From Rhizobium sp. Leaf306 (GTDB taxonomy: Bacteria > Pseudomonadota > Alphaproteobacteria > Rhizobiales > Rhizobiaceae), in assembly GCF_001423425.1 (NCBI RefSeq), contig NZ_LMNX01000004.1, forward strand, positions 434,001 to 498,000: a stretch of DNA of 64,000 bases, in the 5' to 3' direction. Numbering within the stretch: position 1 is the stretch's first letter; every line of letters begins with the position of its first letter. The position numbers and the translations under genes were made by a program. Below, in pieces: positions 35,958 to 45,723 of this stretch. The notes below the pieces were generated by a model. It was not told where the DNA came from. It saw only the letters and a program-made list of their open reading frames with translations, and ran no database searches.

Positions 35958-38630
35958 TCAGCCTCGAGCCTCAACCTTCTTCAATCGCTTGATCGCCTCT
36001 GCAAGCGGCCGTTCGGCATCGCAATAGTCCTTCCACGCTTCGCTTTTCGCAATCAGCGCCGGCACCGTATGAATGGTGAAGCGCTGCGGGTCGAGGTCGG
36101 CTTTGACCTGGGTCCAGGTGAGCGGCATGGAGACCGTCGCACCCTCGCGCGCACGCGGCGAAAGCGGCGCGACGGCTGTCGCCATGCGGTCGTTTCGCAG
36201 ATAGTCGATGAAGATGCGGCCTTCACGCAGCTTCTTCGACATCTTGGTGAGATAGAGATCGGGATCGTCCTGCGCCATCAGGTTGGAAACCCGGTGCGCG
36301 AAATCCTTGGCTTCATCCCAGGTTAGTTCCTTGCGGCCGCCCGTCTTCAGCGGCACGACCACGTGCAGGCCCTTGCCGCCGGTCGTCTTGCAAAAGCTCA
36401 TCAGCCCCAGTTCGTCGAGCCGGTCGCGAATTTCCCGCGCGGCCTCGACCACTTTCGGAAAGGCGACATCGGGAGCCGGATCGAGGTCGAACACAAGCCG
36501 GCCGGGAACTTCGGGCTTGTTCGGCTGGCAGTTCCATGGGTGCAGTTCAAGCGATCCGACCTGCGCCAGCGCTGCCAGTCCCTCGATGCGATCGACCTGC
36601 AGATAGGCCTTCTTGTCGCCGTGTACCTTGACCAGTTCCAGAAGGTTCGACGTGCCTTGCATGGCATGCCGCTGGAAGAACTGCTCGCCGCCGATACCAT
36701 CCGGCGCGCGGATGACCGAGCAGGGCCGACCCTTGATATGGTCGATCATCCAGCTCGCAACCGATTCGTAGTAACGGCCAAGATCCTCCTTGGTAACAGG
36801 CGTGTCGCCGTTTTGCGCATCGCTTGGCCAGAGCGGCTTGTCGGGATTGGAGAGCATCACCCCCATCACTTCCGCCTTGCCGCCCCTGCCGCGCGGCACC
36901 TTCGTCGTCTTTGCAGCGCTGGCGGTCTTTTCCGCCTTTGGCTGCGGCGTCTCCTGATCCGGTGAAGCCGGCTTTTCCGCCTCGACCTCATCAGCTGGCT
37001 TGTCTTCGCGCAGGCCCTTGAATGCCGCCTGGCGCACCTGGCCGTCGTTGGTCCAGCCCGCGAACTGGATCTCGGCAACCAGGTCCGGTTTCACCCAATG
37101 CATGTCCTTGGTCTTCTTCGGCGCTCCGATACCGGTAAACGGACTTTTGTCGGCAGAAAGCGGTTCGAGCTTGGACATCAGATCCGCCGCCCTGCCCGCG
37201 CCAAAACCGGTTCCAACGCGTCCGACATAAACGAAATGGTTGTCGCGATAGACGCCGGCCAAAAGCGAGCGGAATTTGCCTTCGGTCGTCGCATAACCGC
37301 CGATCACCACCTCGTGGCCGGCACGGCACTTGGCCTTGACCCAGGTATCGCTTCGGCCCGACCGATAGGGTGCATCCGCCTGTTTCGAGACGATTCCTTC
37401 GAGCGAGAGACGGCAGGCGGAACGCAGAACCGCATCGCCACCGGTTTCGAAATGGTCGACATAGCGGATGCGCGCCCCCGCTTCCGCCTCGGCAATCACC
37501 TTCGAAAGTCGAGACTTCCGCTCGTCCAGCGGCATGTCGCGCAGGTCTTGGCCCTCGTGGAAGAGGAGATCGAAGGCGAAATAGACAAGGTCGTCTGTCT
37601 TGTCCTCGGAAAGTGCCGCCTGCAGCGCTGCGAAATCCGGCGCGCCGTCATGATCGAGCGCGCAGATCTCTCCGTCGATGACCGTATCCGGCAGGACTGC
37701 GGCATCCTTGGCGATCTGCGAAAACCGCTCCGTCCAGTCGAGCCCCTTGCGGGTCCTTAAGATGGTCTTGCCATCCTGCACGCGCATCTGAACACGATAT
37801 CCATCGAATTTGATCTCATGCAGCCAGCCTTCTGCCGACGGTGGCCGGTCGCGGATCTGGCAGAGCTGCGGTGCAATGAAATCCGGCATTTTTTCCGAGG
37901 CCGGTTTCGCCTTATCTGCGCTCTTGCCCTTGCCCTGGGTCTTGCCGCGCCGTTCGTCAGCCGCCAGTCCTTCGCTGCTGTCCCACACGGCATCCGCATC
38001 GACCGCGCCGCTGGTCAGCATGAAAGGCTTCGGCTTGCGTCCCTTGCCCGCAGCGATCGTTGCCATGTCGCGACCGGACGCGACCGACGTTTCGGCCTCC
38101 TTCAGGATAGCATCGCCGTCCTTGTCGACGGAATGGTCGTCGATATGCTTGATCAGCAGCCAGTTGGTGCGCTTGCCGCCATCGCGATCCTTTTTCATCC
38201 GCACCAGCACGAAGCCGCCCTGCAGCCTTTCGCCATCCAGAATGAATTTGAAATCGCCCTTGGCGAGAGCCTTCTCCAGGGAAAGCGCGCCGTCGACTTC
38301 CCAATATCCCCGATCCCAGAGCATGACCGTGCCGCCGCCATACTCGCCTTTCGGAATGGTGCCTTCGAAATCGCCGTAGTCGAGCGGATGGTCCTCGACC
38401 TCGACGGCGAGGCGCTTGTCCTGAGGATCGAGCGAGGGTCCGCGGGTCACCGCCCAGGACTTGAACACGCCATCCATTTCCAGCCGCAGATCGTAATGCA
38501 GTCGCGTCGCATCGTGCTTCTGGATGACGAAGCGGCCACGCTTGGACGGCCGCACTTCGGCGGCGCCGCTCGGCTCCTTGGTCGTCTTGAAATCACGCTT
38601 GCTGCGGTAGGTTGAAAGAGTATCGGACAT
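35958..38630 (-). CDS. ligD: Multifunctional NHEJ DNA ligase LigD
   Basis: This 890-residue protein has three domains in the order phosphoesterase (about 28-170: [34 protein letters not shown]), ATP-dependent ligase (about 250-560: adenylation Lys274 in HEIKFDGYR), and primase-polymerase (about 600-885: FDLDPAPDV with the catalytic Asp pair, [10 protein letters not shown]). It seals and fills double-strand breaks with the Ku proteins encoded next door. This PE-LIG-POL order differs from the mycobacterial POL-PE-LIG order. Lys-rich linkers join the domains. Confidence 0.96.
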   Translation of the reverse strand: MSDTLSTYRSKRDFKTTKEPSGAAEVRPSKRGRFVIQKHDATRLHYDLRLEMDGVFKSWAVTRGPSLDPQDKRLAVEVEDHPLDYGDFEGTIPKGEYGGGTVMLWDRGYWEVDGALSLEKALAKGDFKFILDGERLQGGFVLVRMKKDRDGGKRTNWLLIKHIDDHSVDKDGDAILKEAETSVASGRDMATIAAGKGRKPKPFMLTSGAVDADAVWDSSEGLAADERRGKTQGKGKSADKAKPASEKMPDFIAPQLCQIRDRPPSAEGWLHEIKFDGYRVQMRVQDGKTILRTRKGLDWTERFSQIAKDAAVLPDTVIDGEICALDHDGAPDFAALQAALSEDKTDDLVYFAFDLLFHEGQDLRDMPLDERKSRLSKVIAEAEAGARIRYVDHFETGGDAVLRSACRLSLEGIVSKQADAPYRSGRSDTWVKAKCRAGHEVVIGGYATTEGKFRSLLAGVYRDNHFVYVGRVGTGFGAGRAADLMSKLEPLSADKSPFTGIGAPKKTKDMHWVKPDLVAEIQFAGWTNDGQVRQAAFKGLREDKPADEVEAEKPASPDQETPQPKAEKTASAAKTTKVPRGRGGKAEVMGVMLSNPDKPLWPSDAQNGDTPVTKEDLGRYYESVASWMIDHIKGRPCSVIRAPDGIGGEQFFQRHAMQGTSNLLELVKVHGDKKAYLQVDRIEGLAALAQVGSLELHPWNCQPNKPEVPGRLVFDLDPAPDVAFPKVVEAAREIRDRLDELGLMSFCKTTGGKGLHVVVPLKTGGRKELTWDEAKDFAHRVSNLMAQDDPDLYLTKMSKKLREGRIFIDYLRNDRMATAVAPLSPRAREGATVSMPLTWTQVKADLDPQRFTIHTVPALIAKSEAWKDYCDAERPLAEAIKRLKKVEARG

Positions 38631-38783
38631 GGAACGCTCCCTGCACGGCTAGGGAGTCCGAATGCCCTGCCGGCGCAATGGTTCCACAACGCACGGTGGA
38701 TGGATCGAAGGCGCTCGTCTTGCTGCTTAACTCTCTTTTCGATACAAACGCACTCAAGGTTCGACAGCAGGGGATACGCCACC

Positions 38784-39218
38784 ATGAGCATCCAGCAGAA
38801 GCCGGTCTTCACGGCCGACGACGTGGCGCGGGCAGAGAGCTACAAGGCGCGCGACTATCCCGACAATGTCGATCCGAAGGTGGAAGACCTCGTCCGCCAG
38901 ATGATCTCGAGCTTTGCCGACAAGTGGACGGTGGTCATCCTCGATACGCTGTGGGACGAAGGTGTTTTAAGGTTTTCCGACCTCGCCCGCCGCGTCACCG
39001 GCATCAGCCAGAAAATGCTGACCCAGACGCTTCGGCGCATGGAACGCGACGGTCTGGTCATTCGCAAGACCTATGCCTGCGTGCCGCCCAAGGTAGAATA
39101 CAGCCTATCACCGCTCGGCCTGACGCTCGGGGCTGCCTTTTGCAATGTCTGGATCTGGGCGGTCGAGAACCACGATGCGGTGGCAAAGGCTCGGACAGCA
39201 TTCGACGACGAAGGCTGA
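38784..39218 (+). CDS. HxlR-family transcriptional regulator
   Basis: In this 144-residue winged-helix protein, the HxlR core is about 40-130: MISSFADKWTVVILDTLWDEGVLRFSDLARRVTGISQKMLTQTLRRMERDGLV. No Cys suggestive of redox sensing is in the N-terminal helix. The start was chosen at MSIQQK. It converges with a short-chain dehydrogenase gene; HxlR proteins often control such oxidoreductases, so a link is possible. Confidence 0.88.
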   Translation: MSIQQKPVFTADDVARAESYKARDYPDNVDPKVEDLVRQMISSFADKWTVVILDTLWDEGVLRFSDLARRVTGISQKMLTQTLRRMERDGLVIRKTYACVPPKVEYSLSPLGLTLGAAFCNVWIWAVENHDAVAKARTAFDDEG

Positions 39219-39257
39219 AGGCGCCAGCGATACCGGCGCCTCCAGAGATTGCAGCCC

Positions 39258-40007
39258 TTAGCTCGGGTTGATCATCGCAAAGACCTGGTCGAAATTGCCG
39301 GTGGCTTCGGCCGTGCGCTGCCGCATCACCCGCTGAACCATCACTTCTGACGGCGTCGGATCGGCGCAGAGCAGCCCGACGGACTCGGACACGAAATCGG
39401 CAAGCGGCATGGCCGTCGCGAATTTCGACTGGCCGGGTGTCAGCTCCGTCGCCACCTGCGGCGGGGCAAGCTCCACCACCGCAATCTTGGTGCTGCGCAA
39501 TTCGTGCCGCAGGCTCGTTGTCCAGGAATGGATGGCTGCCTTGGTGGCGCTGTAGGTCATGGAATCGGCGCGCGGCACGAAGGCAAGACCTGAGGAGACG
39601 GTGACGATCGCCGCTTCCGGCTTCTGGCGCAGATGCGGAAGCAGGGCCGAGGTGAGCCAGATCGGTGCGAGAAGGTTGGTGGTGATGGTGCGCTCGGCCA
39701 CATCGACGTCATAGACATCAGCGAGCACGTTCTCGCGCTCCATGATCCCGGCATTGTGGATGACGACGTTGAGATCCGGATGATCATTGACCACCGAAGC
39801 GGCAAACTCGTTCAGGCCGTCCTTGTCGGTGACATCGAGCTGGTATCCGCAAAGCGCCGGATTGTCCTTCAGCGTTTCGTTCAGGCTTGCCTCGTTGCGA
39901 CCGGTAACGATCACCTTCGCGCCGCGTTCGGAAAGGGCGATGGCGAGTCCGCGGCCGATGCCGGAATTGCCGCCGGTAATCAGGATTGTTGCTTTCGTGA
40001 AATCCAT
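39258..40007 (-). CDS. Short-chain dehydrogenase/reductase (DltE-like)
   Basis: This 249-residue Rossmann protein has TGGNSGIG near the N-terminus, HNAGIM in place of NNAG, a Ser in VTVSSGLAFV, and YSATK for the catalytic Tyr-Lys. The cofactor is probably NADPH, because TGRNEASL follows beta-strand 2. The Met at 40007 is 7 nt after GGAG and fits the family start MDFTKATILITG. Substrate unknown. It converges with the HxlR gene with a 39-bp gap. Confidence 0.87.
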   Translation of the reverse strand: MDFTKATILITGGNSGIGRGLAIALSERGAKVIVTGRNEASLNETLKDNPALCGYQLDVTDKDGLNEFAASVVNDHPDLNVVIHNAGIMERENVLADVYDVDVAERTITTNLLAPIWLTSALLPHLRQKPEAAIVTVSSGLAFVPRADSMTYSATKAAIHSWTTSLRHELRSTKIAVVELAPPQVATELTPGQSKFATAMPLADFVSESVGLLCADPTPSEVMVQRVMRQRTAEATGNFDQVFAMINPS

Positions 40008-40220
40008 TTGCATTCTCCAATGCTGCTGATGCGCTTCAATATCATCCATAGTAACTTTTAGTAAGAAGGCACCTTTTCGTAAGAAATGGGAAATTGGATG
40101 GGGCCATCACGGCAATGTGCCGCACACGGCCTGCCTGACAAGGGGCACACGGTTTACAGCATGACCGGTTCTGATTTACAGCTGCGCCCGAAATCTCGTC
40201 GGGAATACAAGGATAAGCCG

Positions 40221-40736
40221 ATGGCGCTGACTGCTTCCACCACCCATGCCCGCAAGGGTCTCGGCCATGCGGTCATCGTCACGCTCGGCATGGCGGCAAC
40301 CGTCGGCACGGCGCTCGGCTTCCAGTATCTCGGCGGCTATATTCCCTGCGCGATGTGCCTCCTGCAGCGCGAACCCTATTACTACGCAATTCCGGTCGGC
40401 ATTCTTGCCATGGGTGCCCTGGCATTCGGCATGCCCGCCTGGATCGGCCGCACGCTTCTGATCCTCGTCGGCCTGATGATGCTGGTCGGTGCCGGCATGG
40501 GCGTCTATCACGCGGGCGTCGAATGGGCCTTCTGGGAAGGTCCCGCAAGCTGCGGCGGCGGCGCGGGTGTCACGACCAATGCCGGCAGCCTTCTCTCCGA
40601 TCTCAACACGGTGCACGGACCATCCTGCACGGAAGCAGCACTCCGCGTGCTCGGTCTGTCCTTTGCTGGCTGGAACGTGATCGCCAGCGTCATCCTCGCG
40701 GCTATCGCCTTGATCGGCGCCAAGAAGGCCGCGTGA
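40221..40736 (+). CDS. dsbB: Disulfide bond formation protein B (DsbB-like)
   Basis: This 171-residue inner-membrane protein has four helices and passes electrons from periplasmic thiol oxidase to quinone. The first redox pair is Cys43-Cys46 (PCAMC); the second is probably Cys111 and Cys136 in the periplasmic loop. Gln49-Arg50 follow the CxxC, as in quinone-binding DsbB. AAGGA precedes the ATG. No dsbA is nearby. It ends 10 bp before the converging HNH gene. Confidence 0.88.
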   Translation: MALTASTTHARKGLGHAVIVTLGMAATVGTALGFQYLGGYIPCAMCLLQREPYYYAIPVGILAMGALAFGMPAWIGRTLLILVGLMMLVGAGMGVYHAGVEWAFWEGPASCGGGAGVTTNAGSLLSDLNTVHGPSCTEAALRVLGLSFAGWNVIASVILAAIALIGAKKAA

Positions 40737-40746
40737 GACGTAACCC

Positions 40747-41304
40747 TTACGGCTGCAGCTCGGAATCCCAGTAGAGATAGTCCATCCAGCTTTCGTGCAG
40801 ATAGTTGGGCGGAAACAGCCGGCCGTTGTTATGCAGGTCCTGCACGGTCGGCGCATAGGGCTTCTGGTGTGGGAACATGCCGGCCTGCTTGGGAAGCTTG
40901 CTGCCCTTGCGCAAATTGCAGGGCGAACACGCCGCCACAACGTTCTGCCAGGTCGTTTCGCCGCCATGGGCCCGCGGGATGACGTGGTCGAAGGTCAGAT
41001 CGTCATGATCGCCGCAATACTGGCACTCGAACTTGTCGCGAAGGAACACGTTGAAGCGGGTAAAGGCGGGATTGCGGGTCGGCTGGATATAGGTCTTCAG
41101 GCTGACGACGCTTGGCAGTTTCATCGAGAAGCTGGGCGAACATACCGAATGATCATATTCGGCAATGATGTTCACACGGTCGAGGAATACCGCCTTGATC
41201 GCGTCCTGCCAGGACCACAACGACAAGGGATAATAGCTCAGTGGCCGATAGTCAGCGTTCAACACGAGCGCCGGTAAGGCCTGCGGGGAGACTGCAATCG
41301 TCAA
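40747..41304 (-). CDS. HNH endonuclease family protein
   Basis: In this 185-residue protein a treble-clef zinc site is formed by Cys94, Cys97, Cys126 and Cys129 (CQYCG ... CSPCN), around the HNH core Asp106-His107 (TFDHVIPRAHGG), Asn121 and Asn130. It is a conserved single-copy type in rhizobia and other bacteria, sometimes called a restriction-endonuclease-like HNH protein. Its substrate is unknown; there is no methylase or phage context here, so it may serve repair. Confidence 0.85.
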   Translation of the reverse strand: MTIAVSPQALPALVLNADYRPLSYYPLSLWSWQDAIKAVFLDRVNIIAEYDHSVCSPSFSMKLPSVVSLKTYIQPTRNPAFTRFNVFLRDKFECQYCGDHDDLTFDHVIPRAHGGETTWQNVVAACSPCNLRKGSKLPKQAGMFPHQKPYAPTVQDLHNNGRLFPPNYLHESWMDYLYWDSELQP

Positions 41305-41405
41305 ATGACGCTCCTAACGGATTCGGCATCTATCTCCTCTATATTAGGACCGTTGTTACAGGATTGTGAAGCCCTTTAAATACAGGCGGCTTCGTCACTC
41401 AAACT

Positions 41406-42059
41406 TCACAAAATCGGAGAGACGTCGCGCTTCGTCCGGACCCCGTAATAGGACCAGAAAAGCCTCGTCGCGACCGAGCGCCACGGCCGCCAGATGAGCG
41501 CGATGGCGGCGAGCTGCTTTTCTGTCGGGCGCGCTTCCATGCCAAGCCCATCGGCAACCGCTGCCTGCAGCGCCACGTCGCCTACCGGAAAGAAATCCGG
41601 GTGGCCCGCGGAAAACATCATGTAGCACTCTGCCGTCCAGGGACCGATGCCGGGAAGTGCGATCAGCTGTCGTGTCGCCTCTGATGCCTCCAGTCCCGCG
41701 ATGGCATCGAGATCGAAGCCCTTCTGCGCAATCGCCGTCGCAAGATGCATCAGCGTCGCAGCCTTGGCCCGCGATAGACCGAAGCTCGCGACAACCTCTG
41801 GATCAAGCGCTGCAAAAGCCTCGGCTTCGGTGGCACGAACAGCCGCCATGCGCTTCCAGATCGCGTCGGCGCTCGCCCGCGAAACCACTTGCGAGACGAT
41901 GATGGAGGCAAGGCCGGCAAAACCCGGCTCGATCAGCCGCAGTGGCAACTCGCCGGACATCTCGATGATGGGGGCAAGACGCGGATCAGCGACCACCAGT
42001 TCGGCAAGTCCCTCATCGATATCCGATCGGTCGCGGATGATCCGCACGGTTTTCTCCAT
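41406..42059 (-). CDS. DNA-3-methyladenine glycosylase II-type (HhH-GPD)
   Basis: This 217-residue base-excision glycosylase of the AlkA group has the helix-hairpin-helix LIALPGIGPWTAECYMMF and the catalytic Asp in FFPVGDVALQAAV. It lacks the N-terminal domain of E. coli AlkA, which is usual for the short form. The start at MEKTVRII is 33 bp from the divergent gluQ start, so the two promoters must lie close together. It removes alkylated bases. Confidence 0.88.
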   Translation of the reverse strand: MEKTVRIIRDRSDIDEGLAELVVADPRLAPIIEMSGELPLRLIEPGFAGLASIIVSQVVSRASADAIWKRMAAVRATEAEAFAALDPEVVASFGLSRAKAATLMHLATAIAQKGFDLDAIAGLEASEATRQLIALPGIGPWTAECYMMFSAGHPDFFPVGDVALQAAVADGLGMEARPTEKQLAAIALIWRPWRSVATRLFWSYYGVRTKRDVSPIL

Positions 42060-42092
42060 GGTTGCGCATCTCAAATCGTGGCAGAAGGAGGC

Positions 42093-42992
42093 ATGCCAGC
42101 CACCCAAATCGCCACCGATCCTGATAGACCAATCCTGCGTTTCGCGCCAAGCCCGAACGGACTGCTGCATCTCGGACATGCGCTTTCGGCGGTCCTCAAC
42201 CACGAAATGGCGCGGGAAATGAATGGCCGCTTCCTGCTGCGGATCGAGGATATCGACCTTGCCCGTTGCACGCCCGAGTATGAGGACGCCATCTACCGCG
42301 ACCTCCGCTGGCTGGGACTCTCCTGGGAAGAACCGCCGCGCCGCCAGTCCGAGCATTTCGAGATCTACCGGGAAGCGCTTGGTGAATTGATGGACATTGG
42401 GCTCGTCTATCCGGCCTTCATGACCCGCGGCGAGGTCAAGGCGAAGGTCGCGGATTTCGAGGCCGATGGCGCGACATGGCCACGCGACCCGGACGGGTCA
42501 CCGCTCTATCCGCAGGATGACCGGCGCTTGAGCGATAGCGAGCGGAAGAGGCTGATCGAAAGCGGCATCCGCCACAGCTGGCGGCTCGACATGGACAAGG
42601 CGATGGCGAGAGTTTCGAACCCCTTGACCTGGCGGGAAATCGGCGATGGGGCCGCAAATCTGGTCCCGGCGGATCCGGCAGCCTGGGGCGATGTCGTCCT
42701 GTCGCGCTCGGATGCTCCTTCGAGCTACCATCTCTCCGTCACCGTGGACGACGCGGCGCAGGGCATTACCCATGTGGTGCGGGGTATGGATCTCTATCAC
42801 GCAACGTCGGTTCACCGGCTTCTGCAGGAGCTGCTCGGTCTGCCGCAGCCGATCTACCACCATCATCGGCTGATCCTTGGCGAAGACGACCGGAAGCTGT
42901 CGAAAAGCGAGGGATCAACCGGGCTTGCGGCCCTGCGCGACGCGGGTCTCGGCCCGCTCGACATTCGCCGCCTCCTCGGCCTTGAGGGCTAG
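42093..42992 (+). CDS. gluQ: Glutamyl-queuosine tRNA(Asp) synthetase
   Basis: This 299-residue paralogue of the catalytic half of glutamyl-tRNA synthetase attaches glutamate to queuosine in tRNA(Asp). The ATP motifs HLGHA (26-30) and KLSKS are present, and the anticodon-binding domain is absent, as expected. AAGGAGG lies only 1-2 nt before the ATG at 42093, so an in-frame GTG at 42078 may be the true start. The last 78 bp overlap the converging membrane protein gene. Confidence 0.9.
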   Translation: MPATQIATDPDRPILRFAPSPNGLLHLGHALSAVLNHEMAREMNGRFLLRIEDIDLARCTPEYEDAIYRDLRWLGLSWEEPPRRQSEHFEIYREALGELMDIGLVYPAFMTRGEVKAKVADFEADGATWPRDPDGSPLYPQDDRRLSDSERKRLIESGIRHSWRLDMDKAMARVSNPLTWREIGDGAANLVPADPAAWGDVVLSRSDAPSSYHLSVTVDDAAQGITHVVRGMDLYHATSVHRLLQELLGLPQPIYHHHRLILGEDDRKLSKSEGSTGLAALRDAGLGPLDIRRLLGLEG

Positions 42993-43904
42993 AGCCGAAG
43001 CATCGCCCCGGCGGCGACGCTCTTTCCGGACGCGGGAGAAGACCGAATAGATCCGGTACTTCATCAACGCCGCATTGAACTCGGCGCCGAGCATGAAGAT
43101 CACGCCCACCATATATAGGAAGATCAGCACGATCATGATCGACGCCAGACCCGCATAGGTCGCTGCGTAATTGGCGAAGGTCGAAAGATAGGCCGCGAAA
43201 CCGAACCCAAAGCATGTCCACAAAAGCACCGTCAGCGCCACGCCCGGCATGATGTCGATCAGCCGGCGATCTCCCGCCGGAAGGTACTTGTGCGACCCGA
43301 GCAGGCCGATCATCAGGAGAAACGCCGTGCCGACGAGACCCCAGTTGGCGGCGGCATTGAGATCGCTGATCAGCCAAGGGAAACGGGTCTGAGCAAACCG
43401 CGATGCGACGGGGACGGCGAGAAGAAGAATGCTGATGACCGCAAAGATCACCACCGCCAGGATGACGTAACCCAGACTAGCAAGACGCGTCACATACCAG
43501 GGTCGCGTTTCGGTGACCCGGTAGGCGCGGTTGAGCGAGATGCGAAGGGCCTCGACGCCGTTCGACGCGAAATAGGCAGCCGCCAGCACGGATACGGTCA
43601 GCAACCCGCCGCGCGGTATCTCCAGCACCCGCTGAAGTTCGGACGCGATCGGATCGGCGACATCGGCCGGCCACGTATCAAACAGGAGGTGCACGGTCGT
43701 TTGCGAAAAGCCGCCGGCACCGAGAAAGCCGGCAAGTGCCGTGCCGAAGATCAGGAATGGAAACAGCGCCAGTAGCCCCGACAGCGCCACGTGGCTCGCC
43801 ATCGCCCATCCATCGTCCTCCGAGAAATGCCAATAGGCATCCCAGAGCACCTTGAACGCCAGTCTCGGCCACCTGACCGGGGAGTTTTCTTCCAAAGGCG
43901 GCAT
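42915..43904 (-). CDS. YihY/BrkB-family inner-membrane protein
   Basis: This 329-residue protein has about six hydrophobic helices and the family pattern DDGWAMASHVALSGLLALFPFLIF near the N-terminus, GGLLTVSVLAAAYFASNGVEAL, and a C-terminal cytoplasmic basic tail. Earlier called ribonuclease BN by mistake; the role is unknown, with suggestions of transport. The tail from about residue 300 is encoded antisense to the end of gluQ. Confidence 0.87.
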   Translation of the reverse strand: MPPLEENSPVRWPRLAFKVLWDAYWHFSEDDGWAMASHVALSGLLALFPFLIFGTALAGFLGAGGFSQTTVHLLFDTWPADVADPIASELQRVLEIPRGGLLTVSVLAAAYFASNGVEALRISLNRAYRVTETRPWYVTRLASLGYVILAVVIFAVISILLLAVPVASRFAQTRFPWLISDLNAAANWGLVGTAFLLMIGLLGSHKYLPAGDRRLIDIMPGVALTVLLWTCFGFGFAAYLSTFANYAATYAGLASIMIVLIFLYMVGVIFMLGAEFNAALMKYRIYSVFSRVRKERRRRGDASALALKAEEAANVERAETRVAQGRKPG

Positions 43905-44004
43905 CTCCCTGAGGGCTTCGGTGGAGGATGAGTTGAGGCTTGTGGCAAAATATGGAAGGTAGGCGGCAACTTGTACAGAGAGACCTTAACGGTATGCAAT
44001 CGGC

Positions 44005-44838
44005 ATGACAGACGGAAGAACGATTATTGTGACAGGCTGTTCCTCAGGGATCGGCGCTCATTGTGCCCGCGCGCTCAAATCCGAGGGATGGCGGGTGTTC
44101 GCGACCGTGCGCAAAGAGGCCGATCTGGCAGCGTTGGAACAGGACGGCATCGAAGCCCTGGTGATGGACTACACCAAGCCTGAAACGATCGAGGCTCTCG
44201 TCGACACCGTTCTCGCCCGCACCGGCGGCCGCATCGATGCGCTCTTCAACAATGGCGCCTATGGTCAGCCCGGCGCTGTCGAAGACCTTTCGACCGACGT
44301 GCTGCGTCTCCAGTTCGAGACCAATCTGTTCGGCTGGCATGACCTGACAACCCGCATCATCCCCGTGATGCGGAGACAGGGCCATGGACGCATCGTCAAC
44401 TGCTCCTCCATCCTCGGCATCGTTCCCTACCGCTACCGGGGCGCCTACACCGCCTCGAAATTCGCGCTGGAAGGTCTGACCGTGACGATGCGGATGGAGC
44501 TTTACGGAAGCGGCATTCATGTGAGCCTGATCGAGCCCGGACCGATCGACACGCAGTTCACGGCCAATGCGCTTGCCAAGGTCAAAGAGAATATCGACCT
44601 CATCAATTCGCCGCATGCCGAACAATACAAGCGGCAATTGCAGCGCCTGGACGGGAGCGGGCCGGTCAACCGCCACAAGCTGGGGCCGGACGCCGTTCAC
44701 ACGGTACTGAAACATGCCTTGACCGCCGACAACCCGAAGCCACATTATCTGGTGACGAAGCCGGCCAAGCAGGGCGCGTTCCTGAAACGTATCCTGCCGG
44801 CAGCGCTCTTCTACAAATTGATGCAACGGATCGACTGA
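44005..44838 (+). CDS. SDR-family oxidoreductase
   Basis: This 277-residue classical short-chain dehydrogenase has TGCSSGIG (10-17), FNNGAYGQ for NNAG, catalytic Ser in NCSSILGIV and Tyr-Lys in YTASKFAL. The C-terminal extension (AGAFLKRILPAALFYKLM-like) is of the 17-beta-hydroxysteroid dehydrogenase-like cytoplasmic group often found in rhizobia. It is followed after 28 bp by the HIG1 gene on the same strand. Substrate unknown. Confidence 0.87.
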   Translation: MTDGRTIIVTGCSSGIGAHCARALKSEGWRVFATVRKEADLAALEQDGIEALVMDYTKPETIEALVDTVLARTGGRIDALFNNGAYGQPGAVEDLSTDVLRLQFETNLFGWHDLTTRIIPVMRRQGHGRIVNCSSILGIVPYRYRGAYTASKFALEGLTVTMRMELYGSGIHVSLIEPGPIDTQFTANALAKVKENIDLINSPHAEQYKRQLQRLDGSGPVNRHKLGPDAVHTVLKHALTADNPKPHYLVTKPAKQGAFLKRILPAALFYKLMQRID

Positions 44839-44866
44839 TCGCGAGCAAGCGGAAAGCAAAAACTCG

Positions 44867-45070
44867 ATGGCCACCTTTACCACCGTTCTGACCGTGATCG
44901 TCATCGGCCTGGTCGTACTCGTTCTGATCAAGGGCCTGTTCAACATGGTAAAGGGCACCGATGCCAACCGGTCGAACAAGCTGATGCAGCTGCGTCTGCT
45001 GCTCCAGGCCGTGGCCGTCATCCTCATCATGTTCACGCTCTGGCTGACCGGCGGCGGCCGGCCGAGCTAG
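44867..45070 (+). CDS. Twin-transmembrane HIG1-domain protein
   Basis: This 67-residue protein has two membrane helices (about 5-27 and 44-61) joined by a basic loop MVKGTDANRSNKLMQLRLLLQ, the signature of the HIG_1_N domain. In mitochondria, HIG1 proteins modulate cytochrome oxidase supercomplexes; in alphaproteobacteria a similar role has been proposed. It lies between the SDR and the cobalamin adenosyltransferase genes, probably in one unit. Confidence 0.88.
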   Translation: MATFTTVLTVIVIGLVVLVLIKGLFNMVKGTDANRSNKLMQLRLLLQAVAVILIMFTLWLTGGGRPS

Positions 45071-45102
45071 AGAAATGCCGAACTAAGGAAATTACAGTCT
45101 TC

Positions 45103-45675
45103 ATGGTCAAGCTCAACAAGATCTACACGCGCACCGGCGACGACGGGACGACAGCACTGGTATCCGGCCCGCGGCGCGACAAGCACGACATCAGGGTCGA
45201 GGCCTATGGCACGGTCGACGAGGTCAACTCGACAATCGGCATGGCAAGGCTTCATACGGCCGGCATGGGCGAGGTCGACCAGATGCTGTTTCGCATCCAG
45301 AACGACCTGTTCGATCTCGGTGCCGATCTTGCAACGCCAGATACCGGCGAAAAGCCCGAATACGAGCCTCTGCGGATCATCGAAGCGCAGGCGACACGTC
45401 TGGAAACCGAAATCGACACGCTGAACGCGGATCTCGAACCGCTGAAATCCTTCGTGCTGCCCGGTGGTTCGCCGGCATCCGCCTATCTGCATCTCGCCCG
45501 CACCGTGTCGCGGCGTGCCGAACGGCTGATGGTCGAGCTTTCGCGGCATGAGGCGATCGGCCCGGCTGCGCTCAAATATATCAACCGCCTGTCGGATTTC
45601 CTGTTTGTCGCGGCGCGCGTCGCCAACGAGAATGGCAGGACCGACATTCTGTGGGTGCCCGGCAAGAACCGCTAG
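45103..45675 (+). CDS. PduO-type cob(I)alamin adenosyltransferase
   Basis: This 190-residue enzyme transfers adenosyl from ATP to cob(I)alamin to make coenzyme B12. Motifs: IYTRTGDDGTTAL (ATP site), EAYGTVDEVNS, FVLPGGSPASAYLHLARTVSRRAER and a C-terminal NRLSDFLFVAAR. It is unlike the CobO/BtuR type. It starts 32 bp after the HIG1 gene and is followed by the rhomboid gene after 48 bp. Usually in rhizobia it precedes etfBA-hbd, as here. Confidence 0.93.
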   Translation: MVKLNKIYTRTGDDGTTALVSGPRRDKHDIRVEAYGTVDEVNSTIGMARLHTAGMGEVDQMLFRIQNDLFDLGADLATPDTGEKPEYEPLRIIEAQATRLETEIDTLNADLEPLKSFVLPGGSPASAYLHLARTVSRRAERLMVELSRHEAIGPAALKYINRLSDFLFVAARVANENGRTDILWVPGKNR

Positions 45676-45723
45676 GCGAAAGCGCGACCAAGGCGCGACG
45701 GACGGGAGGAGAGGAAGCGACGC

